DNA of 64,000 nucleotides, from NCBI RefSeq assembly GCF_030409335.1, contig NZ_JAUFPN010000153.1:124001-188000 (forward strand). Reading direction: 5' to 3'. Made by a program: the position numbers and the translations under genes. Position 1 is the stretch's first letter. Each line of letters starts with the position of its first letter. Source of the stretch: Paeniroseomonas aquatica. GTDB taxonomy: Bacteria; Pseudomonadota; Alphaproteobacteria; Acetobacterales; Acetobacteraceae. This document shows, in pieces, positions 7,630 to 17,045 of this stretch. The notes beneath the pieces were generated by a model. It had not been told where the DNA came from, did no database searches, and saw only the letters and a list, made by a program, of their open reading frames with translations.

Positions 7630-9123
7630 ATGAACCAAAAGACCGCATTGCCCCGCATGCCGCTTGGCTCGCCTTCCCTGGCCTTGTTTGGAGCCGCTGC
7701 CAGCCCAGGCAAACGTGATCTCCTCTTCACCGTGCCCAGTCTGGCGCTGGCCCTGGTATTCGTGCTGCGGATGGCGCGCCACCTGCCCCTGCTGCCCATC
7801 ACCACCGGCGACTCAGCGGCCTATCTGCAGATGGCGGGCTATCGGCCGCCAATCTATGGCTGGCTGGCCAATTGCTGGATATTTCTGACCGGTGGGCTGG
7901 AAGGCCTGCCGCTGGCGCAGCTGGTCGTGCTGGGCTGCGCCATAGCGGTCTTTGCGACCGAATTCGGCCGCTTGCTGCGCAGCCCGCTGGTATCCATCCT
8001 CGCCATTCCGCTGATCCTGCTGCAGACGGCCGTCTACGACAGCAGCCGGTGGCTGCTGACCGAATCGGTGTTCATCTCGCTGACCTTGATCGGCCTGGCG
8101 ATGCTGTGCCGCCATGCCCGCCGGGGCGATCTGGCTCCGCTGCTGGTGGCGGCGGCCTGCTTCGGCATGTCCACCCTGCTGCGCAGCACCGGCATGGCCT
8201 TCCTGCCGCTGCCGCTTCTGGTCGCCGTCTTCGACCGACGCTTCCCGCTGTGGCCGGCATTGCAGCGTGCGGCGATCGCCGGGGTCATCGCGGTGAGTGT
8301 GCTGCTGTCCGGCATGGGTTGGACCTATGTGCGGCACGGCCATTTCGAGATCGGATCCTGGGCCGGCATTTCCCTTCTTGGCAAGGCACTGGTGCTGCTG
8401 CGGCCGGAGGATGCGGTGGGTAAGCCCAGCGCGGTCCAGGCCGTGCTGCCGGCCGCCGCCGAGGCGCGGCGCCTGATGGCGGAACAGCCGGATATTGCGG
8501 CGCGCCTGCGGGCGCAGGTGCAGTCCTCCGGCGACGTCCGCTTTCCCGCCTTCTGGCCCACCGCCGCCCGCGAGTGGCCGGAGTGGATCGCCGCCGATGG
8601 ACGGGGCAAGGACCTGTTGGCGAGGGCCATCGCACGCGACCTGATCAGCGCGCATCCTGGCGAGTATTTGCAGCTCTGGGCGCATGACTGGCTCAGCCTG
8701 ATCATCCAGCCCGCCTACTGGCCAGCCTGGGCCACCACCGTGCCGGCTGACCGGAATGCCTTTGCCTTCTGCCGTGAGATGAACAACTGCTGGGGGTTGG
8801 AACGCTATGATCTGCCCCTGCATGGTCAGGTGCTTCTCATCGGCGCGGCGGTCGGCGGCGCCGTGCTGGGGCTGGTGCTGATACCGCTGCTGGCCTGGCC
8901 GGTGATCCGGCGCCGTGCCTCGCCTGACATGGCGTTGATCTGGGGTACGGCCATCGTGCTGCACGGCAGCCTGCTGGTCACCTCCGCCGTGGAGGCGGGC
9001 CATGTCCGCTACACCGTGGCCCTCCACGTGCTCGACATCGTCATGCTGCTTTGGCTGCTGGTCCGCCTGCTGCCAGGACCCATGCGGCTCGGGTCCGCCC
9101 GCACCGAGGAATCGCTTCCATGA
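7630..9123 (+). CDS. GT-C type membrane glycosyltransferase, putative
   Basis: A 497-residue protein with about 10 membrane segments. The first large extracytoplasmic loop has the motif LLPITTGDSAAYLQMAGYRPP, resembling the acidic loop-1 signature of GT39/GT87-type enzymes, and a long soluble section lies around residues 260-370. GT-C enzymes use polyprenyl-phosphate sugars on the periplasmic side, which fits the neighbouring GtrB-like and D-arabinose-lipid genes. The ATG at 7630 is preferred: TAGGTAG lies 8 bases upstream. A TTG two codons earlier is possible. The gene overlaps the next one by four bases (ATGA). Family membership is inferred from topology and context, not from a clear signature. 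Confidence 0.65.
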   Translation: MNQKTALPRMPLGSPSLALFGAAASPGKRDLLFTVPSLALALVFVLRMARHLPLLPITTGDSAAYLQMAGYRPPIYGWLANCWIFLTGGLEGLPLAQLVVLGCAIAVFATEFGRLLRSPLVSILAIPLILLQTAVYDSSRWLLTESVFISLTLIGLAMLCRHARRGDLAPLLVAAACFGMSTLLRSTGMAFLPLPLLVAVFDRRFPLWPALQRAAIAGVIAVSVLLSGMGWTYVRHGHFEIGSWAGISLLGKALVLLRPEDAVGKPSAVQAVLPAAAEARRLMAEQPDIAARLRAQVQSSGDVRFPAFWPTAAREWPEWIAADGRGKDLLARAIARDLISAHPGEYLQLWAHDWLSLIIQPAYWPAWATTVPADRNAFAFCREMNNCWGLERYDLPLHGQVLLIGAAVGGAVLGLVLIPLLAWPVIRRRASPDMALIWGTAIVLHGSLLVTSAVEAGHVRYTVALHVLDIVMLLWLLVRLLPGPMRLGSARTEESLP

Positions 9124-10802
9124 CCCTTCGCCTCGGTCTGCTGCTCAGCGCGCTTGTGGTCCTCACCGCAGCCATGACGCCTCTGCTCGGCGTGCCGGTC
9201 TATGGCCGCAACTTCGCCCATGACGCCAATTTCGCGCTCACTGCCCTGTCCTTCATGGACGCCGGCATCAGCGAGGGTCGTTGGTGGCCGCGCTGGGTGA
9301 TGGAGACGAATTTCGGCCTCGGCGGCATCACCTTCTTCACCTATCCGCCGATGGGCTATTGGATCGCCGCGCTGGTCCGTCGGGCCACCGGCCTGAATAT
9401 CGCCGATACCTTGGCGGTGACCATGACCCTGTGGCGGCTGGTGTTCCTCGGCGGCTGCTTCCTCTGGCTGCGCCGGCACGTGCCGCCGGCAGCGGCGCTG
9501 GCGGCGGCGGCCCTGGCGGCCCTGCTGCCCTACCCGGCGCTGGTCAATCCCTGGATCCGCTTTTCCTATGCCGAGGTGGCCGGGGCGGCCATGCTGCCCT
9601 TCCTCCTGCTGGCCATCGAACGCGCCGCGGAAAGCCGCGACGGCCGCGGCATCCCCGGCCTGGCCCTGGTCTTCGGCGCCCTGGCGATGACGCACCTGCC
9701 AAGCTGCGCCCTCGTGGCCCATCTCGCCCCGATCTATGGCTGGGCCTATGGCGGCCCGCGTGGGGCGCTGCGCACCCTGGCGGGAGGCATCGGCGGTGCC
9801 GGCCTCGCCGCCTGCTTCATCCTGCCCGCGGCGGCGCTGCTGAAGGACGCCAATTTCGAGGGCCTGGACGGCGGCATCTGGCAGAACAGCCTGATGTTCT
9901 ACGGCGGGCTCAATGGGACCGCGGTGTGGGTGCAGTTCCTGCTCGTGGTCTGGACGACGGGCTGGGCAGCGGTGCTCATGGCCCTGACCTTCCGCTGGCT
10001 GGCGCGGGCCATGCCGCAGTCGCCGCTGCGCCGGGCGGCGATGGTGCTGCTGTTTTCCTCCTTCGCGCTGATGACGGTGGTGACCCTGCCGCTGTGGATC
10101 GTGCTGCCGCAGCTCCGCTCGATCGAGTTCCCCTGGCGGGCGACCGGGGTGCTGACCATGCCGGTCGCCGCCCTGGCGGCCCTGGCGCTGGCCGGCGGTG
10201 CGCGCATGACCCGGCCGGCGGTGCTGCTGCTCGGTCTGGGCAGCGCGGCGCTGCCGCCGCTGTTCGTCTGGGTGATGACCGCCTTCGGCAATCCGGAATG
10301 GCCGCGGTTCCTGCCGCCCGAGCAGCGGCTGGAGCGTGCCCTGGTCTCACCGCGCGGGACCTCGCCGGAACACCTGCCGGTCTGGGCCCTGCACGCGGGA
10401 TGGGACAGCCTGTGGCGCGGGACGGAGACGGAGAAGGGTCCCGAGCCCTTCCCCCGGCCGCCCCTGCCGGCCGGCACCCAGCGCATCCCCGGCGGCTTCG
10501 TGCTGCCGGAGGCCACCACCACCTTCAGCCTGCCGCAGTTCTACTTCCCGGCCTGGCAGGCCACCGATGGCAGCGGGCACGCCCTCCAGGTGCGGCCCGG
10601 GCCGGATGGCCTTGTCCAGGTGGTCGTGGATCGGCCGGTGCGGAACCTGCGGGTGGCGATCGGCCTGACCCAGTGGGAGTGGGGCGGCTGGGCGGTAACC
10701 GGCCTGACCGCCGCCAGCCTGCTGTGCCTGGCCTTCTGGCGCCGGCGGCCGGTGGCAACGCCGGCGGTGGCCCAGGTGGTCCCGCGGGTCGGCTCTAGAT
10801 GA
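9120..10802 (+). CDS. Large membrane protein, PTPS-related/YfhO-like GT-C candidate
   Basis: 560 residues with about 11 hydrophobic segments and a C-terminal soluble beta-rich part ending in a last membrane helix. The N-terminal loop contains FAHDANFALTALSFMDAG followed by RWWPRW and FGLGGITFFTYPPMGYW, the pattern of the family of membrane proteins labelled 6-pyruvoyl-tetrahydropterin-synthase related (PF10131) and of YfhO-type glycosyltransferases. The start at 9120 overlaps the previous stop as ATGA, so the two membrane proteins are translated together and may act on the same glycan. The gene ends eight bases inside the convergent TerB-like gene. Enzymatic function is not demonstrated by sequence alone. 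Confidence 0.7.
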   Translation: MTLRLGLLLSALVVLTAAMTPLLGVPVYGRNFAHDANFALTALSFMDAGISEGRWWPRWVMETNFGLGGITFFTYPPMGYWIAALVRRATGLNIADTLAVTMTLWRLVFLGGCFLWLRRHVPPAAALAAAALAALLPYPALVNPWIRFSYAEVAGAAMLPFLLLAIERAAESRDGRGIPGLALVFGALAMTHLPSCALVAHLAPIYGWAYGGPRGALRTLAGGIGGAGLAACFILPAAALLKDANFEGLDGGIWQNSLMFYGGLNGTAVWVQFLLVVWTTGWAAVLMALTFRWLARAMPQSPLRRAAMVLLFSSFALMTVVTLPLWIVLPQLRSIEFPWRATGVLTMPVAALAALALAGGARMTRPAVLLLGLGSAALPPLFVWVMTAFGNPEWPRFLPPEQRLERALVSPRGTSPEHLPVWALHAGWDSLWRGTETEKGPEPFPRPPLPAGTQRIPGGFVLPEATTTFSLPQFYFPAWQATDGSGHALQVRPGPDGLVQVVVDRPVRNLRVAIGLTQWEWGGWAVTGLTAASLLCLAFWRRRPVATPAVAQVVPRVGSR

Positions 10803-11211
10803 CCTGGTAGCGGGCCCGCGCCGCCCGCTCGATGGCCCCGGCGATCAGCCGGTCGAGATCCATGGCGATGCGGAAATCCTGCAGGAATTGCAGTTCCTCC
10901 TGGGTCAGGTCGCCGTCGGCCGCGGCGACCTCGCAGGCCAGCACATAGGCCGTCTCCCGCAGGCGGGACGGCAGTGCCTCGCGGATCAAAGTGCAGGCGC
11001 GATCCAGCCCGTCGGTCCTGTCCAGCAGCGTCAGACAGGTCTCGGTGACGCTCGAGATGCCGTTGGGATGGAAATCGCTGAAGGCGGGGAGGGTCTGCAC
11101 CAGCCGGGACATCATGGCGAGCTCGGCATCCGACATGGTACGGTCGGAGGCCGCCATCAGCACCATGGCGCAGACCAGGGCTTCCTGCGGATTGAATCGG
11201 GTATTGGGCAT
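10795..11211 (-). CDS. TerB-family tellurite-resistance-like protein
   Basis: 138 residues, all helical in appearance. Two acidic segments typical of the TerB fold are visible: MAASDRTMSDAELAMMSRL near the N-terminus and AAADGDLTQEELQFLQDFR near the C-terminus. TerB domains bind metal and associate with membrane stress complexes. Stand-alone TerB proteins in alphaproteobacteria have no settled role. The gene is convergent with the GT-C gene, overlapping it by eight bases, and is alone, without other ter genes. Confidence 0.75.
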   Translation of the reverse strand: MPNTRFNPQEALVCAMVLMAASDRTMSDAELAMMSRLVQTLPAFSDFHPNGISSVTETCLTLLDRTDGLDRACTLIREALPSRLRETAYVLACEVAAADGDLTQEELQFLQDFRIAMDLDRLIAGAIERAARARYQVI

Positions 11212-11272
11212 GGGGCCTCGCTTTCCCGGGGGTGGTCGCGCGCCGGGCGGCTGGCGTCAACAGCCCGCCCTG

Positions 11273-14092
11273 TCACCCTTCTGCCAGGAAGGACCGGGTT
11301 TCCGCCACCACTTCGGCAAGCCCGGTCCGGCGGATCGAAACCCCTTCCGGCAGCCCGGCCAGCAGGCGGCTGGGGCAGGAGCGGTCGAGCAGGACGAAGA
11401 CCCCCTTGTCGTCGGCCCGGCGGATCAGCCGGCCGAAGGCCTGGCGCAGCCGGTGCCGCGCCAGCGCGTCGTCATAGCCCTTGGGGTCGCCGCCCGAGAG
11501 ATGGATGCGCCGCTCCCGGTGCAGGATCGAGGGCCGCGGCCAGGGCACCCGGTCGAAGACCAGCAGCCGCAGCGACCGGCCGGGGACATCGACGCCGTCC
11601 CGCATGGCATCGGTGCCCAGCAGGCAGGAATTCTCCTCCGCCCGGAAGACATCCACCAGGGTGGCATTGTCCATCGCATCCATGTGCTGGGCGTACAGCG
11701 GGATGCCCGAGGCTTCGAGGTTCGGGGCCATGTGGCGGAAGCTGTCGCGCAGCCGGCGGATGGCGGTGAACAGCCCGAGCCCGCCGCCGCCGGAGGCCTG
11801 GAACAGCGCCTGCATCGCCGCCGCGACTTGGCCGGAGCGGGCCTTGTCGACGTCGGTCACCACGAAGGCGCGGGTATTGGCGGCATAGTTGAAGGGCGAA
11901 GCGACGGCGGCGCGGATCGCCGGCATCGCCAGATGGCTGGCGCCGGTGCGGGCCTCGGCTGCAACCCAGGCGGCCTCCTGGTCCTCGGCGAGACTGGCAT
12001 CCCGCAGGGTGGCGGAGGTGATGAGCAGCCCATGCGCCGGGGCGGCGACATTCAGCGCGAAGGGGGTGGTCGGGTCCAGCCAGTGCCGGTGGAGGCCGGC
12101 ATCCACCTCGCGGCCCTCGCGCCGGGTCAGCGCCAGCCAATCGACGAAGGTGCGGCGCTCGCCGGGGACCGGCGGCGCGGCGCGCAGCGCCTGCAGCATG
12201 CCCTGCCAAGCCGCCAGCGGGATCAGCGCACGGCGCTCGATGCCCTTCGCCGCGGTCTCCAGCCGGATGCGGTCGGCCGTCTCCAGCTCCTCGACCTCGT
12301 CCTCCAGCCGCGCCTTCAGCTTGTCGCAGAGGCTGACCAGGGGCTCGGCGATACGCTTCATCGCCCGCTCCAGCGCCTCGGCGGCATCGGGCAGGTCCTC
12401 GCCGAGCGGGAAGAGGTCGCATTGCACGTCGTACACGCCGTCCTCCTCCGGCGCGCGGGCCAGCACCTGGCGGCGGACGGCGCGGAGGAAGACCTCGGTC
12501 GGGTTGGCCAGCCGCTCGGCCGCGGCCTCGCTGGTGGGCTCGCGCGGTTCCTCCGAGAGGCGGCTCACCCAGCCGAGGCCGGGCAGGGCACGGGCGGCGT
12601 TCAGCGCGGCCTCCATCGGCGGCAGCACCTCGGGCAGGTCGCTGGCCAGTTCCTCGATCCGGCGCCGCAGTCCGCGGGCCCGGCTGCGGCCGCCTTCGGC
12701 GCCCAGCAGCCAGCGGCGCAGCTCGGCCGTCTCGGCGCCGCAGAGCGCGGCCGAGAAGGCGGCATCGGCGGCATCGAACAGGTGGTGGCCCTCGTCGAAG
12801 ACGTAGCGCAGCGGGCGCGCATCCTCGGCCCCGCCCATCGCCGCCTGCACCATGACCAGCGCATGGTTGGCGACCACCAGCGTCGCGGTGCGGGCGCGGC
12901 GGATGGAATGCTCGACGAAGCACTGCTTGTAGCGCGGGCAGGCGGAGCGGATGCATTCGCCGCGCCGGTCGGCCAGCGGCCAGATCGCCGCGGGGCCGTA
13001 GAGTTCGGTGACCCAGCCGGGGAAGTCGCCGGCCATGAGGTCGCCGTCCTTGGTCGCCAGCGCCCAGCGGGCGACCAGGCCGAGCGGCACCGCCATGTCG
13101 GGATGGGATGCTTGGCCGAGCATCTCCTCGAGGTTCAGCAGGCAGAGGTAATTCTCGCGGCCCTTGCGGACCACGACGCGGCGGCGCCGCTCCTCCGGAT
13201 CCGGGTAGAGCCGGCCAAGCTCCTGGTCGATCTGCCGCTGCAGGTTGCGGGTGAAGGTGCTGATCCAGACCGGGGCGCCGTTGCGTTCCGCCCAGAGGCT
13301 GGCCGGGGCGATGTAGCCCAGCGTCTTGCCGGTTCCGGTTCCCGCCTCGGCGAGGATCACGTGCGGCGAGCCCTTGTCCTCGCGCGGGGCGAAGGCGCCG
13401 CTGGCGGCGGAGGCGTAGTCGGCCTGCTGCGGCCGCTGTTCCGCGCCGTCGCCGAGGATATGCGCCAGCCGGGCGCGGGCATCGGCGGAGGAGACGTCGA
13501 AGCTGCCGGCCGGCTGGGCCGGACCCGGGTCCTCCCAATCCGGCAGGCGGCGCCAGACCTTGTAGGGATCGAGCGAGGCCTTCGCTTCGGCGCTGCCCCC
13601 GAGCGCGGCGATGACCGAGGGCGCCCAGGGCCAACCCGCCACCCGGTCCATCTGCGCCGCCAGCATCGCCGCGTCGCGGTTCAGCGGCAGGCCGCGGCCG
13701 GCGGCGAGGTGGCGCAGCATGATGGTCGCCATCTCCGGCAGCAGCGCGGCGGCGGCGGAGTCATCGGCCGGGGATGGCAGGTCGAGCGCCATGGCCAGGC
13801 CGCGCGGCGTCGGCGCGGCAGGGCGGCCGGGCATGCAGAAGGCGAACAGCTCCAGCAGGTCGAAGGCGGCATCGAAGGGCGGCAGATCCAGACGGCGTGC
13901 GGTGGCAGGGCCATGGACCAGCAGCGGCGGTGTGCCGGCGAGGTGGCGGGCGAGCTCCCTCGCCGGGATCTCCAGCAACTCCCCATCCGGGGTCAGCAGC
14001 GTGGCGCGCCCAAGCCCGGCGATCAGCGCGGGGGCATCGGGCAGCAACAGGCGGGGCGGCGCGGGTCGGGACTGCGACATCCGCGGCACCAT
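11273..14092 (-). CDS. ATP-dependent DNA helicase, DinG/YoaA (XPD) type
   Basis: 939 residues. After an N-terminal ~200-residue extension the helicase core shows Walker A AEAGTGTGKTLGYIAP, four cysteines that would ligate a 4Fe-4S cluster (ENYLC, then ECIRSACPRYKQC), the motif II box VFDEGHHLFD and the C-terminal motif QAFGRLIRR. This is the 5'-3' superfamily 2 helicase group related to XPD, used in repair of replication obstacles and R-loops. Proteins of this type in alphaproteobacteria are longer than E. coli DinG (about 716 residues), mostly through the N-terminal extension. ATGs at 14092 and 14080 are both possible and neither has a strong ribosome site. No operon partner is evident. Confidence 0.92.
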   Translation of the reverse strand: MVPRMSQSRPAPPRLLLPDAPALIAGLGRATLLTPDGELLEIPARELARHLAGTPPLLVHGPATARRLDLPPFDAAFDLLELFAFCMPGRPAAPTPRGLAMALDLPSPADDSAAAALLPEMATIMLRHLAAGRGLPLNRDAAMLAAQMDRVAGWPWAPSVIAALGGSAEAKASLDPYKVWRRLPDWEDPGPAQPAGSFDVSSADARARLAHILGDGAEQRPQQADYASAASGAFAPREDKGSPHVILAEAGTGTGKTLGYIAPASLWAERNGAPVWISTFTRNLQRQIDQELGRLYPDPEERRRRVVVRKGRENYLCLLNLEEMLGQASHPDMAVPLGLVARWALATKDGDLMAGDFPGWVTELYGPAAIWPLADRRGECIRSACPRYKQCFVEHSIRRARTATLVVANHALVMVQAAMGGAEDARPLRYVFDEGHHLFDAADAAFSAALCGAETAELRRWLLGAEGGRSRARGLRRRIEELASDLPEVLPPMEAALNAARALPGLGWVSRLSEEPREPTSEAAAERLANPTEVFLRAVRRQVLARAPEEDGVYDVQCDLFPLGEDLPDAAEALERAMKRIAEPLVSLCDKLKARLEDEVEELETADRIRLETAAKGIERRALIPLAAWQGMLQALRAAPPVPGERRTFVDWLALTRREGREVDAGLHRHWLDPTTPFALNVAAPAHGLLITSATLRDASLAEDQEAAWVAAEARTGASHLAMPAIRAAVASPFNYAANTRAFVVTDVDKARSGQVAAAMQALFQASGGGGLGLFTAIRRLRDSFRHMAPNLEASGIPLYAQHMDAMDNATLVDVFRAEENSCLLGTDAMRDGVDVPGRSLRLLVFDRVPWPRPSILHRERRIHLSGGDPKGYDDALARHRLRQAFGRLIRRADDKGVFVLLDRSCPSRLLAGLPEGVSIRRTGLAEVVAETRSFLAEG

Positions 14093-14135
14093 AGGTGCGC
14101 AAGGTGCCGGGGGGAACAGATGTTCTCCAGCCGGG

Positions 14136-14435
14136 CTAGAGCTGGATCACCTCCAGCAGGCTGAGCGTCAGGAACACCACCGTACCCCAGGCCAGGAAGG
14201 CGCCGCCCAGGGTCACCCAGGGATTGCCGCCGCGTTGCAGGTCTAGCAGCCACTGCACCACGTCGATCCGGTGCGCGTGCCGGCGCCGGCGACGGGTCGG
14301 GGTGCTCGCCTTGGCCTGGGCACGCCAATGCCGCTGCGCCTCCGACCAGGTCGAATACGGCATCGTGCCTGCCGCGGTCCTGACGACCGAGGCGCTGGCA
14401 CCGTGATCTGGTCGTTCCTTGGTCGCGGTCTCCAC
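14136..14435 (-). CDS. Small single-span membrane protein, unknown
   Basis: 99 residues if it starts at the GTG at 14435, or 75 from the ATG at 14363. The chain has a basic stretch (STPTRRRRRHAHRID) followed by one C-terminal hydrophobic segment (WVTLGGAFLAWGTVVFLTLSLL). The topology suggests an inner-membrane tail-anchored protein with its positive side in the cytoplasm. I do not recognise the family. It lies upstream of the helicase gene on the same strand, 43 bases away. Confidence 0.5.
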   Translation of the reverse strand: METATKERPDHGASASVVRTAAGTMPYSTWSEAQRHWRAQAKASTPTRRRRRHAHRIDVVQWLLDLQRGGNPWVTLGGAFLAWGTVVFLTLSLLEVIQL

Positions 14436-14597
14436 TGTCCCACCGTCACGCCGTTACGGGATGAACCATGGACCGAGTAAGCCGAGCCCGCACGTCAACC
14501 GCCCGTGCATCGCGCATCGGTGCATTCGGACGCGTCCGAGGCAGAAATACGATCCGGCCCGGATGACGTTGATGGCTTGCCTGTCAGGAGCTTCACC

Positions 14598-14813
14598 ATG
14601 CCGGATGCCGCCCGCCTCGCCCGCATTCGCACCCGTGCCTATCTGCTGTGGCTCGACGATGCCTGCCCGGAAGGCCTGGCGGACGAGTATTGGCAGCGCG
14701 CCCGTACCGCCGAGGCCCTGGAGCGGATGGCCGGGATCGGCAGCAAGGCGCCGACCTCCGCCAGCCAGCCGGCGCCGCACCGTGCCGGGACCGCCGTGCT
14801 GCACTCCGCTTGA
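14598..14813 (+). CDS. DUF2934 family small protein
   Basis: 71 residues. The segment IRTRAYLLWLDDACPEGLADEYWQ matches the short DUF2934 pattern (AYxLWxxxGxPxGxxxxxW). This is a family of unknown function, common in soil alphaproteobacteria. The ATG at 14598 is preceded by CAGGAG with a 7-base spacer, which fixes the start and excludes longer in-frame reading. A Ser/Ala/Pro-rich tail follows the domain. The gene stands alone before the MBL hydrolase gene. Confidence 0.75.
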   Translation: MPDAARLARIRTRAYLLWLDDACPEGLADEYWQRARTAEALERMAGIGSKAPTSASQPAPHRAGTAVLHSA

Positions 14814-14874
14814 CCCTCGCGTCCCCTGCCGTTGAGATGGGCGCCGGGACGAAGCAGGGCAGGGGGCGACAGCC

Positions 14875-15732
14875 ATGCAGTGGACCATCGGCAAGGTCAC
14901 CGTCAGCAAGCTCGTCGAACTGGAGGCGACCGGCGGCAGCCGCTTCCTCCTGCCGCAGGCGACCCCGGAGGAGGTGCGGCGCATCGACTGGCTGGTGCCG
15001 GATTTCGCGGACGAGAATGGTCGGCTGCGGCTCAGCATCCACGCCCTGGTGATCGAGGCACCCGGCCGCCGCATCATCGTCGATACCTGCCTCGGCAATG
15101 ACAAGCAGGGTCGCAAGATCCCGCATTGGAACGACCGCCAGGGCCGGTTCCTCGCGGAGATGACGGCCGCGGGCTTTCCGCCCGAGAGCATCGACACCGT
15201 GCTCTGCACCCATCTGCACACCGACCACGTCGGCTGGAACACGCGCCTGGTCGATGGCCGGTGGCAGCCGACCTTCCCGAATGCCCGCTATCTCTTCGGT
15301 CGCCGGGAATTCGAGCACTGGTCGCAGGCGGCCGTTCCTGCGGCGCAGGCGGCGGTGATGGCGGATTCGGTGCTGCCGGTCATCGAGGCCGGGCTGCACG
15401 AGCTGGTCGCGCCCGACCACCGGCTGTGCGACGAGGTGCGGCTGGTGCCGAGCTTCGGCCATACCCCAGGCCATGTCAGCGTCCACATCGCCTCCGAAGG
15501 CGAGGAAGCCTTCATCACCGGCGACATCGCCCATCATCCCTGCCAGCTCGCCCGGCCCGAGTGGAACTCGACCGCCGATGCCGACCCGGTCCAGGCGGAG
15601 GCGACACGGCGCCGCATTTTCGGCGGCTTGGCTGGCAGGCCGGTGCTGGTCATCGGCACGCATTTCGCCGGCCGCACCGCCGGGCGGGTGGTGCGGGACG
15701 CCGGCGGCCTGCGGATGCTGATGTGCTGGTGA
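14875..15732 (+). CDS. MBL-fold metallo-hydrolase
   Basis: 285 residues. The metal-binding HxHxDH motif is THLHTDHVGWN (His113, His115, Asp117, His118). Further ligands are in GHTPGHVSVHI, TGDIAHHP and the C-terminal VLVIGTHFAG. The size and the insertion NGRLRLSIHALVIE place it among the AHL-lactonase-like/AttM-type hydrolases, but the substrate of such proteins cannot be predicted reliably. The protein is cytoplasmic: there is no signal peptide. It is followed by an MFS transporter gene on the same strand, 77 bases downstream. Confidence 0.88.
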   Translation: MQWTIGKVTVSKLVELEATGGSRFLLPQATPEEVRRIDWLVPDFADENGRLRLSIHALVIEAPGRRIIVDTCLGNDKQGRKIPHWNDRQGRFLAEMTAAGFPPESIDTVLCTHLHTDHVGWNTRLVDGRWQPTFPNARYLFGRREFEHWSQAAVPAAQAAVMADSVLPVIEAGLHELVAPDHRLCDEVRLVPSFGHTPGHVSVHIASEGEEAFITGDIAHHPCQLARPEWNSTADADPVQAEATRRRIFGGLAGRPVLVIGTHFAGRTAGRVVRDAGGLRMLMCW

Positions 15733-15809
15733 CCGGCAGCCTCCGGCACGGCGATGGCCGGCCCTGCCGCAGCATGGCCTGATGCGCGGAAGCTGAAGGA
15801 TCGGACCGC

Positions 15810-17042
15810 ATGCCCGGATCGTCAGGCGACGCCCCGCCGAGCATCGAGACCCGCGCCTCCTGGGTCATCGCCATCACCGCCGTGACCATGCTGTCGGTAT
15901 CCTTCGGGGCGCCCCTGCTGGTGGTGGTGGCACTGCCGGCGATCGCGGCCGACCTGGATGGGGCGCGATCGATCCCGGCGCTGGCCTCCTCGCTCGCCTA
16001 TCTCGGGGCCGGCGCCGGCGGCATGCTGATGGGCTGGCTGGCCGGGCGGACCTCGACCCGCCTCGTCGCCTTCGTCGGCGGCGCCATGGTCGGCTGCGGG
16101 CTGCTGCTCGCCGCGGGCGGCGCGGCCTGGCAGCTTGTCGCCGGCTTCGGCCTGCTGGTCGGGTTCTTCGGCAATGGCGCGCTCTATCCGCCGATGATGA
16201 CCTATGTCTCGCTCTGGTTCGACCGGCGGCGGGGCACGGCGCTGGCGCTGGTGTCCTCCGGGCAGTATGTCGCCGGCGCGATCTGGCCCATGGTCTTCGA
16301 GCGGGCGATTGCCGCCTATGGCTGGCAGCGGACGATGCTCGGCTACGGGGTTTTCGCCGCCGCCGTCATCCTGCCGCTGGCGGCGCTGGTCCTGCGTCCG
16401 GCGCCGCGGCCATTGGCGGTCGGCGGTGCCGCCCGAGACGCGATGGCGGCCCCACCGGTCTTCGGCCTGCCGCCCAACCAGGCCCTGGGGCTGCTGGCCT
16501 TCGCCTCCTTCCTGTGCTGCATCCCCATGGCGATGCCGGCCGCGCATCTGGTCGCCTTCTGCGGCGACCTCGGCATCGCCGGCTCGCATGGCGCGGCGAT
16601 GCTGTCGGTCCTGCTGACCATGGCCTTCGTCGCCCGGCAGCTATGGGGCTGGGTCTCCGACCGCATCGGCGGGCTGAACACCGTGATCGCCGGCAACATC
16701 TGCCAGGCCGTCGGCATGGCCGCCTTCCTGGCCACCCAGGACGAAGCCGGGCTGTTCTTCATCGCCGCCGCCTTCGGCCTCGGCTTCAGCGGGATCGTGC
16801 CGGCCTACGTGCTGGCGGTGCGGGAGCTCTTTCCGGCACGGGAGGCTGCCTGGCGGGTGCCGGCGCTGCTGTTCCTCAGCCTGTCCGGCATGGCGGCGGG
16901 GGCTTGGCTGGCAGGCGTGCTCTATGATGCCTATGGCTATTATGCGATCGCCTGGCAGGTCGGCATCGGCTGCAACCTGGCCGCGCTGGCGCTGCTCGGG
17001 ACGCTGGCGCTGCGGCGGCGGCCTGCGGCGGTGCCTGCCTGA
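15810..17042 (+). CDS. MFS transporter (OFA/MCT-like)
   Basis: A 410-residue, 12-helix major facilitator protein. Characteristic segments are MLSVSFGAPLLVVVALP in helix 1, the loop 2-3 motif GWLAGRTSTRLV, FFGNGALYPPMMTYVSLWF and the signature FDRRRGTALALVSSG after helix 4, as in oxalate/formate- and monocarboxylate-type carriers. It probably moves a small organic acid across the inner membrane. It is convergent with the S24 repressor gene, with only three bases between them, and marks the left edge of the phage-like module. Confidence 0.85.
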   Translation: MPGSSGDAPPSIETRASWVIAITAVTMLSVSFGAPLLVVVALPAIAADLDGARSIPALASSLAYLGAGAGGMLMGWLAGRTSTRLVAFVGGAMVGCGLLLAAGGAAWQLVAGFGLLVGFFGNGALYPPMMTYVSLWFDRRRGTALALVSSGQYVAGAIWPMVFERAIAAYGWQRTMLGYGVFAAAVILPLAALVLRPAPRPLAVGGAARDAMAAPPVFGLPPNQALGLLAFASFLCCIPMAMPAAHLVAFCGDLGIAGSHGAAMLSVLLTMAFVARQLWGWVSDRIGGLNTVIAGNICQAVGMAAFLATQDEAGLFFIAAAFGLGFSGIVPAYVLAVRELFPAREAAWRVPALLFLSLSGMAAGAWLAGVLYDAYGYYAIAWQVGIGCNLAALALLGTLALRRRPAAVPA

Positions 17043-17045
17043 CGG

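Noticed and set aside
10795-11211. A tellurite-resistance operon
   Set aside because: Only a single TerB-like gene is present, with no terC, terD or terZ type neighbours.
10991-14164. A 1057-codon + strand frame opposite the helicase gene
   Set aside because: It has no recognisable domain and biased Arg/Gly/Gln composition. The minus-strand helicase contains every motif of its family.
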